From: Acidimicrobiales bacterium
GTDB lineage: Bacteria > Actinomycetota > Acidimicrobiia > Acidimicrobiales > Acidimicrobilacustridaceae
Assembly (NCBI GenBank): GCA_023264135.1
Contig: JALQSZ010000119.1
Coordinates: 1 to 5,364 of the forward strand
Length of the DNA stretch: 5,364 nucleotides
Direction of reading: 5' to 3'
Within the stretch, counting starts at the first letter, position 1; each line of letters begins with the position of its first letter. Made by a program: the position numbers and the translations under genes. Below are positions 1 through 4,545 of the stretch, one piece after another. The notes beneath the pieces are model-generated. The model did no database searches, was not told the origin of the DNA, and worked only from the letters and a program-made list of their open reading frames with translations.

Positions 1-1034
1 AAAAACATCGTGCCGAGATTGCGACCTTCGGTGTCGATCCAATTCGGATGACCAGGGTCAGTGTGTGCAAGCACCATTGTGAACGACCCATCGGGATTCA
101 GCGTGGTGTTGGCGCGATTGCGACTCACCTGACGATTGACGTAGTCGTACATCTGCGACCAACGATTCCAAAGGCAAAGGTTTCCGAAAACGCATTCGGG
201 CCAACGACCACGAATGACGAGTGCTTCATCGTCACCGATGAAATACGGCGCCATCGAATAGGCGGCATCGAACGCAGCGAACGCCATGTTTCCTGGCACC
301 ACCGGTTGCGGAAGTTCGTTCGGCACTCGCGAAACGAACGGAATCACGACGTCTTCTGACGGAGCCGTTGATCCGACGGTCTTGGTACGCACGTGATTGA
401 TGACCCGTTGCAATGAGTCGGCAACGCGTTCGTCGTTCCAGCGCGGCGGTGCAGGAACCTTGGTGACCGCTTCAATGCTGATCGGCACGTGCAAGGTTTG
501 CGAGGCCGAAGACGACCACGGAAATTCGAAATAGTGGCGTGTCGTGATGCGTCCACCATCGGCGGGAATCTCGAGCCAGTTGCGATCGGCCGCTGGGCCA
601 CCGAGACGGATCTCGTAATTTCCGTCGGCGTCGATATCCATTTCGGTGTCGTTCAAAACACCAGACGTATGCGTGGCGTAGGAACCATCGGCCGCGCCCG
701 CTTCCATCGTGAAGGAGGTGTAGACGGCACCGGCGGTGTTACCGCGCACGATGTATTCGTTCCCGGGCGCAACGGGTGTTTCGAAATAGATCGCATCGGA
801 GTTATCGCCGGTGAACGAGCGAGTCGGCGACACGATGCGGTTGAAGACCGGGCGCTGCGGATCGAACTCTTGATGCGAGTACAACGCGCTCTGAAGAATG
901 TGCGTGAGATTGCGGAAGCCCTCGGCGACATCGTCATCGGTCATGGCCGGACCGGGCACCACCCATTCATCACCAGCCTGCTGAAGCAATGCCACCAGTT
1001 CGTTGTATTTCTCGCGCGACTTGAGTTCGCCCAT
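1..1034 (-). CDS. DUF1214 domain-containing protein, 3' end cut by window edge
   Basis: The frame is open from ATG at 1034 down to base 1, giving 344 visible residues with no stop or frameshift. The start is well fixed: an in-frame TGA lies at 1053-1055, no other start codon lies between, and AAGGGGG sits about six bases upstream of the ATG. The protein has no signal peptide or membrane segment, so it is probably cytoplasmic. Two similar segments are visible: DGNYEIRL followed by NWLEIPADGG (residues about 137-161), and DGSFTMVL followed by PNWIDTEGRN (about 314-339). The NW[LI]-x-x-P/E-type motif after a DG[NS][YF] strand is typical of DUF1214 proteins, which are common and often paralogous in actinobacteria. 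No reaction is established for the family and I assign none. By comparison with family members as I remember them, only a few tens of residues are missing. The gene diverges from the SnoaL-like gene at 1147. Confidence 0.85.
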   Translation of the reverse strand, partial: MGELKSREKYNELVALLQQAGDEWVVPGPAMTDDDVAEGFRNLTHILQSALYSHQEFDPQRPVFNRIVSPTRSFTGDNSDAIYFETPVAPGNEYIVRGNTAGAVYTSFTMEAGAADGSYATHTSGVLNDTEMDIDADGNYEIRLGGPAADRNWLEIPADGGRITTRHYFEFPWSSSASQTLHVPISIEAVTKVPAPPRWNDERVADSLQRVINHVRTKTVGSTAPSEDVVIPFVSRVPNELPQPVVPGNMAFAAFDAAYSMAPYFIGDDEALVIRGRWPECVFGNLCLWNRWSQMYDYVNRQVSRNRANTTLNPDGSFTMVLAHTDPGHPNWIDTEGRNLGTMF

Positions 1035-1039
1035 GACTT

Positions 1040-1060
1040 CCCCCTTGAAACGTCAGGGGA
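1040..1060 (-). promoter_or_regulatory. Shine-Dalgarno of the DUF1214 gene inside a possible small hairpin
   Basis: Read on the minus strand, CCCCTGA (1059-1053) can pair with TCAAGGGG (1048-1041) around a CGTT loop, with one bulged A. The 3' arm contains the AAGGGGG that should serve as ribosome binding site for the ATG at 1034. The stem is short (seven pairs, four of them G-C) and would partly hide the site. The pairing is read directly from the bases; a role in translation control is inference only. Confidence 0.35.
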
Positions 1061-1134
1061 GCATCCTCGCGAAGATCTCCCGACTCTGCACACGAACACG
1101 TTGTGGGCAGCGGGCGGCTACGGTCAGCGTCGTC

Positions 1135-1142
1135 AAGGGGGG
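1135..1142 (+). promoter_or_regulatory. Ribosome binding site deciding the SnoaL-like gene start
   Basis: AAGGGGGG lies four bases upstream of the ATG at 1147 and selects that codon. The reading frame stays open upstream to about 1003, but that part overlaps the divergent gene and has no comparable site. A possible -10 element, TACGGT (1119-1124), sits just upstream but has no convincing -35 partner, so I do not call a promoter. Confidence 0.6.
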
Positions 1143-1146
1143 CCTG

Positions 1147-1647
1147 ATGAAAACAACTGACGAACGCCTGGCCGAAGCACTCGATTACCTCGATATTCGA
1201 CGTCTCCAGAACCGCTATGCCGACATTGTGACTCGTCGAGCGTGGGCGGAACTGCACGAGATCATGCGACCGGGCTGCAAGCTCGAACTCGATCTCGGCG
1301 ATAACCAAATGGTGTTCGATGGTCCGCAGGCCATCGGCGATTTCATCAGCGAACAACTCGAGGTGTTCGAATTTTTTGAATTCGTGATCCTCAACACCGT
1401 GATCGAAGTTGATGTCGAGGCCGGCGTGGCTGGCGGGCGCATGTACATGCAAGAGCTCCGGCAGAACGTGAGCGATGGTCGTCGGACAAACGCGTACGGC
1501 GTCTACCACGACCGCTTCGAACGTCATGATGGCCAGTGGTGGCTCGCTCGCCGTCGGTACGGATCGTTCTCCCGCACGATCGCGCCCGGACCCGAACACG
1601 AACAGGTCGTCTTCCCCCTTCCCCTCCACGACCTCAGAACGCTGTAA
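1147..1647 (+). CDS. SnoaL-like (NTF2-fold) domain protein
   Basis: This encodes 166 residues, the usual size for a single-domain SnoaL-like protein. The N-terminal helix with DIRRLQNRYADIV (residues about 16-28) followed by RRAWAELHEIM (30-40) is the typical opening of this fold. The curved sheet follows: ILNTVIEVDV (81-90), GRMYMQEL (97-104), GVYHDRFERHDGQWWLARRR (118-137). The G-x-Y-x-D-R-F and WW-x-A-R-R pattern of the last strands is characteristic. The family includes polyketide cyclases, dehydratases, isomerases and many uncharacterised small-molecule enzymes. I cannot assign a substrate, and the catalytic His/Asp set of characterised members is not obvious. No signal peptide, so cytoplasmic. 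The ATG at 1147 is supported by a strong Shine-Dalgarno. It is transcribed away from the DUF1214 gene and ends 82 bases before vapB. Such genes often sit near steroid, terpene or aromatic catabolism genes, but nothing here shows that role. Confidence 0.8.
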   Translation: MKTTDERLAEALDYLDIRRLQNRYADIVTRRAWAELHEIMRPGCKLELDLGDNQMVFDGPQAIGDFISEQLEVFEFFEFVILNTVIEVDVEAGVAGGRMYMQELRQNVSDGRRTNAYGVYHDRFERHDGQWWLARRRYGSFSRTIAPGPEHEQVVFPLPLHDLRTL

Positions 1648-1701
1648 TCGGCTCCCTGCAGTACCTCGGCCCACCAGCCCGAAAACTTCCATAATGAGAG
1701 T

Positions 1702-1731
1702 TGGTGTATGAGTGGTGTATTCTGTGTGTAT
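1702..1731 (+). promoter_or_regulatory. vapBC promoter/operator with three GTGTAT repeats at 11 bp spacing
   Basis: GTGTAT occurs at 1704-1709, 1715-1720 and 1726-1731, exactly 11 bp apart. The first two are extended to TGGTGTAT, and the third overlaps the vapB start codon. An 11 bp period places the copies on nearly one face of the helix, as expected for cooperative binding by a ribbon-helix-helix antitoxin. TATTCT (1718-1723) fits an actinobacterial -10 (TANNNT) and would start transcription at about 1730, the A of the ATG. This agrees with the lack of a Shine-Dalgarno and suggests a leaderless mRNA. CATAAT (1690-1695) is an alternative -10; no good -35 was found for either. Confidence 0.5.
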
Positions 1732-1936
1732 GGCCCGCACGAATATCGATATCGACGAAGAAGCCTGTGCGCTGGTGATGGCTCAACACGGCTTCACCAC
1801 AAAGCGTCAGGCCGTCAACTACGCGCTCCGCAAGGCCGTCATTGTCCCGATGACGATCGAGGAAGCAAAGGCCATGCGCGGCACCGGCTGGGACGGCGAT
1901 CTCGATGAAATGCGCCGTTTCGAGCCCTGGGCATGA
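1730..1936 (+). CDS. vapB: VapB-family antitoxin of a type II toxin-antitoxin system
   Basis: This is a 68-residue protein. It opens with ARTNIDIDEEA (2-12), the beta strand that in this family forms a ribbon-helix-helix DNA-binding dimer. The helices follow, with GFTTKRQAVNYALRKAV (21-37). The C-terminal tail GWDGDLDEMRRFEPW (53-67) matches the segment that VapB antitoxins insert into the VapC groove to block its active site. It should bind and neutralise the product of the next gene and, with it, repress its own promoter. The ATG at 1730 is chosen because the family begins M-[AR]-[RT]-TNIDID at this point; an upstream in-frame GTG (1712) would add non-family residues. There is no Shine-Dalgarno upstream, consistent with leaderless translation. 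The stop overlaps the vapC start as ATGA. Confidence 0.9.
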   Translation: MARTNIDIDEEACALVMAQHGFTTKRQAVNYALRKAVIVPMTIEEAKAMRGTGWDGDLDEMRRFEPWA

Positions 1937-2322
1937 TCATCGACTCGTCGGCATGGATCCACTTTCTGAGGAACTCAAACATCGAGATTGCTGACCAGGT
2001 GGAAGAAGCACTCCAAGGTGGAGCAGCAGTCACCGGAACAATCGTCATGGAGTTGCTCGCCGGTGCTCGGACGGAAAAGCAACTCAGTGCCCTCGAACAC
2101 CTCCTTGCTAGAGCGGAGCTATTGCCCACCGAACCCGAAGACTTCGAGGACGCTGCACTCCTCTATAGAACGTGTCGACAAAACGGTGTCACGATCCGGA
2201 CGATGTCTGACTGCCTCATCGCCGCAACCGCAATCAGATGCAATCATTCGATCCTCCATGACGATCGCGACTTTGCACTTCTGTCGCAGTACACCGAACT
2301 GCAGGTTGTCGATCCCGTTTAA
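1933..2322 (+). CDS. vapC: VapC-family PIN-domain ribonuclease toxin
   Basis: This is a 129-residue protein, full length for a VapC. The PIN-domain acidic residues are all present: D4 in MIIDSSAWIHFL, E40 in GTIVMELLAGAR, D93 in TMSDCLIAATAI, and the D110/D111/D113 cluster in ILHDDRDF. The toxin looks catalytically intact. PIN-domain VapC toxins are Mg2+-dependent endoribonucleases that cut specific tRNAs or rRNA; the target cannot be read from sequence. The start overlaps the vapB stop (ATGA), with no strong Shine-Dalgarno of its own, so translation is probably coupled to the antitoxin. The gene ends head-on against the minus-strand gene 2319-2744, sharing a TTAA. Its context is a small self-contained module between unrelated metabolic genes, as expected for mobile toxin-antitoxin loci, though no attachment site or repeat boundary was found. 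Confidence 0.93.
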   Translation: MIIDSSAWIHFLRNSNIEIADQVEEALQGGAAVTGTIVMELLAGARTEKQLSALEHLLARAELLPTEPEDFEDAALLYRTCRQNGVTIRTMSDCLIAATAIRCNHSILHDDRDFALLSQYTELQVVDPV

Positions 2323-2744
2323 GGGTGGAGGTCGACCTCGTTGCCGTTGCCGTCGCGGGCAACAAGCGTCCGCGGACTGTTTGGCGCACCACCAATGCCA
2401 ATTGCTGACAGCACTTCGAACGCGGAGTCGGTAGCGGTCGTCCCCGGGGGCTGACGAAGCGTTGCCCCTTCTCGATCTTCATCGAGATGCCATCCGCGTT
2501 TGCTCAACGCATCGGCAACATTCCGAAGTCGAGAGGACGACAGCTCATTGAATCGAACGATGAGCACACTGCTTCCACCCTGTTTGGCATTGATCACGAG
2601 CGGATGCCACCCCTCAGGGGCACTCACGGTGGCCGAAGCATCGACTTCGTTGATCAAGACGTGCGCCCGCAACGACACAATGGCTTCGGTCAGGACACCG
2701 ACTGCATCGAAATCTGTGGGGTCGATCACGACGGGTTCGGCCAT
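2319..2744 (-). CDS. Hypothetical protein, 141 residues, family not recognised
   Basis: I do not recognise this family. The 141-residue translation looks like a compact, soluble alpha/beta protein without signal peptide or membrane segment. It has an N-terminal helical part (about 11-27), a strand-rich middle with GWHPLVINAKQGGSSVLIVRF (45-65), and a helix SSRLRNVADALSKRGWHL (69-86). A strand pair, EGATLRQPPGTTATDSAFEV (92-111), follows, and the tail ends RDGNGNEVDLHP. The alternation of strands with a helix before RGW and the PPGT loop suggest a real fold rather than an antisense shadow, and no other frame here gives a plausible protein. I chose ATG 2744, with GAGG about nine bases upstream; a GTG at 2774 would add ten residues. 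It converges on vapC, with stop codons overlapping, and diverges from the SDR operon across 89 bp. Function unknown. Confidence 0.7.
   Translation of the reverse strand: MAEPVVIDPTDFDAVGVLTEAIVSLRAHVLINEVDASATVSAPEGWHPLVINAKQGGSSVLIVRFNELSSSRLRNVADALSKRGWHLDEDREGATLRQPPGTTATDSAFEVLSAIGIGGAPNSPRTLVARDGNGNEVDLHP
2328..2339. repeat. Perfect 12 bp palindrome just past the vapC stop
   Basis: GAGGTCGACCTC is its own reverse complement. It begins six bases after the vapC stop and lies in the last codons of the minus-strand gene (Glu-Val-Asp-Leu). As RNA it would form only a four-pair stem with a TCGA loop and has no T-tract, so it is a poor terminator. It may be chance or a protein-binding site. 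Confidence 0.3.
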
Positions 2745-2780
2745 GGGCCCAGCCTCGCGCACGGCGCCCAGCACTGGGAA

Positions 2781-2826
2781 TGTCCTGCACGGACCTGCAC
2801 CCGTAGGATTCGGGGCAATGGGGAGG
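2781..2826 (+). promoter_or_regulatory. Putative promoter and ribosome binding site of the SDR operon
   Basis: TAGGAT (2804-2809) fits the actinobacterial -10 pattern TANNNT. The hexamer 17 bp upstream, TGTCCT (2781-2786), is a weak -35. Between them lie two direct copies of CCTGCAC (2784-2790 and 2794-2800), ten bp apart, and a small inverted repeat, GTCC-TGCAC-GGAC (2782-2794), which could be an operator. GGGGAGG (2820-2826), seven bases before the ATG at 2834, is a strong Shine-Dalgarno and fixes the SDR start. The ribosome binding site is solid; the promoter and operator are inference. Confidence 0.4.
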
Positions 2827-2833
2827 AACAGTT

Positions 2834-3643
2834 ATGGCTCGTGAGAATCCCGTTGCCGTTGTCACCGGGGCTGCCCGCGGTATCGGCGCGGCCACTGCCG
2901 CCCGACTCGCAGCACGTGGCTTCACCGTCGCGCTGATCGACCTTCCGCTGGAATCACCCGGTCGTCTTGGCGAGATTCCCGGTCCGTATCGCCCCGCCCA
3001 TGGTCAAGATCTTGATGAAGCCGCCGCGGCCTGTGGCGGACATGGCCACGCTCATGCCGCCGATGTCCGCGATCCCGAGGCGTTAGCGAAGGTCGTTGAC
3101 ACCGTGGTTGCGCATCACGGTTCGATCGATGTTGTCGTTGCCGCCGCTGGTGCTGTCGCCGGTGGCGCGCCGCTTTGGCAGACCGACGATGAGACCTGGC
3201 GTTCGATGATTGACATCAATCTCACCGGCGTGTTCAACATCGCACGCGCCTCGCTGCCCTCGATGCTCGAGGCCCCCGCGCCGCGGAACGGTCGATTTGT
3301 TGCCGTCGCTTCCGCCGCAGCACATCACGGACTTCCACAACTCGCCGCGTACTCCGCGGCCAAGCATGGTGTTGCCGGACTCGTGAAAGCACTTTCCGCT
3401 GAACTGGCCGACAGCGGTGTCACTGCCAACGCAGTGTGTCCTGGTTCCACCGCAACTGGAATGCTCGACGCGAGCGCGGCAATTTACGGAATCGAAAACC
3501 GCGACGTGTTCGCTGATCAAGCTCGCATCGGTCGTTTGATTGCTCCCGATGAAATCGCCGCCACGATCGAATGGTTGTGTGTCGACGCGCCTGCGGCCCT
3601 TACCGGTTCGCTTCTCGATGTTGATGGCGGCTTCCGCGCATGA
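2834..3643 (+). CDS. SDR-family oxidoreductase, probably mycofactocin-coupled
   Basis: This is a 269-residue classical short-chain dehydrogenase. Seen: the cofactor glycine motif TGAARGIG (11-18), D36 after the second strand (prefers NAD over NADP), ADV (76-78) and N129. The catalytic residues S160, Y173 and K177 are present in AVAS and YSAAK, followed by PGS (203-205). The usual NNAG motif reads AAAG (103-106). The stretch between strands two and three (about 37-74) is longer than in ordinary SDRs and contains a G-x-YR-x-A-x-x-x-DLDEAAA segment. This recalls the YPLAT-x-x-DLD insert of mycofactocin-associated SDRs (the group NCBI calls mycofactocin-coupled SDR), and the PLW, RFVAVASAA and PGST-x-T-x-ML blocks also fit. 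Those enzymes hold a non-exchangeable nicotinamide and pass electrons to mycofactocin; the substrate here, probably an alcohol, is unknown. It starts the operon and overlaps the ATPase gene by ATGA. SDR is certain; the subfamily is from memory of the pattern. Confidence 0.93.
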   Translation: MARENPVAVVTGAARGIGAATAARLAARGFTVALIDLPLESPGRLGEIPGPYRPAHGQDLDEAAAACGGHGHAHAADVRDPEALAKVVDTVVAHHGSIDVVVAAAGAVAGGAPLWQTDDETWRSMIDINLTGVFNIARASLPSMLEAPAPRNGRFVAVASAAAHHGLPQLAAYSAAKHGVAGLVKALSAELADSGVTANAVCPGSTATGMLDASAAIYGIENRDVFADQARIGRLIAPDEIAATIEWLCVDAPAALTGSLLDVDGGFRA

Positions 3644-4545
3644 GTTCGTTCAATCGCGCAGCGGTCGACGCTATTTGCGCGGACGTTGTTGGCCGTCGCA
3701 ATGAAATCGATGTTGTCGTAGCCGCGTTGGCTGCCGAACGTCATGTACTGCTCGAAGGACCTCCCGGAACCGGCAAATCCTCGTTACTTCGTGCCCTCGC
3801 TCACGCCTCTGGGGTCGAACTCGTTTTTGTCGAAGGAAACGCGGAACTCACACCAGCACGACTTGTCGGAACATTCGATCCGGCCCGCGTCCTTACCGAC
3901 GGCTACAGCGCCGAGGTCTTCCTCGATGGTCCCCTCGTCGACGCGCTGCGCACCGGTTCATTGCTCTACATCGAAGAAATCAATCGCGTTCCTGAGGAAA
4001 CACTCAACGTGATCATCACCGCGATGAGCGAACGCGAACTCAACATCCCCCGACTTGGTCGCGTGGTTGCCGAACCGGGTTTCCGTGTCGTCGCTGCAAT
4101 GAACCCATTCGATGCCATTGGTACCGCCCGTATTTCTTCCGCTGTCTACGACCGTGTGTCGCGAGTTGCGATGGGCTATCAATCCGAAGCCGAAGAAACC
4201 GAAATCGTCGCCCGTGAAGCAAAGGGCGCAGGCAATGGTCCTGTCGGTCGTCGCGCTGTGCGCGTCGTTCGCGCCACGCGTGAACACAGCGATCTGCGCG
4301 TCGGTTCCTCTGTTCGTGGTGCAATCGATCTCTCTCTTATCTCCGAACAACTTGCTGCGTTACGCGAACTCGATGTCACGAATGAAGAACTCGGCCTCGA
4401 TGCAGCCCTCGCCGCACTTTCCGGTCGCATCCGTGTTCGTGAAGGTTCCGGCCGCAGTCCCGAAGCGATTGTTCGAGAACTGTGGGCCGCTCACCCGCTT
4501 GAAACCGATGATCCCGAGACGGAGATCGACCCGGGAAAAGCCTGA
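3640..4545 (+). CDS. MoxR-family AAA+ ATPase
   Basis: This is a 301-residue protein with a complete AAA+ core. Walker A is GPPGTGKS (40-47), Walker B is LLYIEEIN (108-115), sensor 1 is N155 in AAMNP, an arginine-finger region is YDRVSR (170-175), and sensor 2 is R226 in GSSVRGAIDL. The GNAELTPARLVGTFDP segment (67-82) and EEINRVPEETLNVIITAMSERE (112-133) are typical of MoxR ATPases. MoxR proteins form hexameric rings and, with a VWA partner, remodel or mature enzymes, for example metal or cofactor insertion in methanol dehydrogenase and CO dehydrogenase (CoxD/CoxE) systems. The C-terminal 20 residues are acidic and Pro-rich and probably disordered. The start is the ATG overlapping the SDR stop; GGCGG about nine bases upstream may assist. 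The gene is followed without a gap by its VWA partner. NCBI uses names of the type MadB/MadC for similar actinobacterial pairs, as far as I recall; this is unverified. Confidence 0.92.
   Translation: MSSFNRAAVDAICADVVGRRNEIDVVVAALAAERHVLLEGPPGTGKSSLLRALAHASGVELVFVEGNAELTPARLVGTFDPARVLTDGYSAEVFLDGPLVDALRTGSLLYIEEINRVPEETLNVIITAMSERELNIPRLGRVVAEPGFRVVAAMNPFDAIGTARISSAVYDRVSRVAMGYQSEAEETEIVAREAKGAGNGPVGRRAVRVVRATREHSDLRVGSSVRGAIDLSLISEQLAALRELDVTNEELGLDAALAALSGRIRVREGSGRSPEAIVRELWAAHPLETDDPETEIDPGKA

Noticed and set aside
1003..1146. Upstream extension of the SnoaL-like protein
   Set aside because: It overlaps the divergent gene, has no ribosome site, and the family N-terminus fits the start at 1147.
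489..1160. Plus-strand frame of 223 codons inside the DUF1214 gene
   Set aside because: Its composition is that of an antisense shadow, and the minus strand carries a continuous, family-like protein through the same bases.
1648..1701. Terminator after the SnoaL-like gene
   Set aside because: Only a CTGCAG palindrome and a short AAAA run are present; no stem with a T-tract is visible.
970..1740. Long minus-strand frame of 256 codons over the SnoaL-like gene
   Set aside because: It is antisense to a gene with clear family features and a strong ribosome site, overlaps the true start of the DUF1214 gene on the same strand, and its translation has no recognisable motif.
2487..2936. Plus-strand frames between vapC and the SDR
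   Set aside because: They run into the SDR start in another frame, lack ribosome sites and read as low-complexity Arg/His/Pro-rich sequence; the minus-strand frame is more protein-like.
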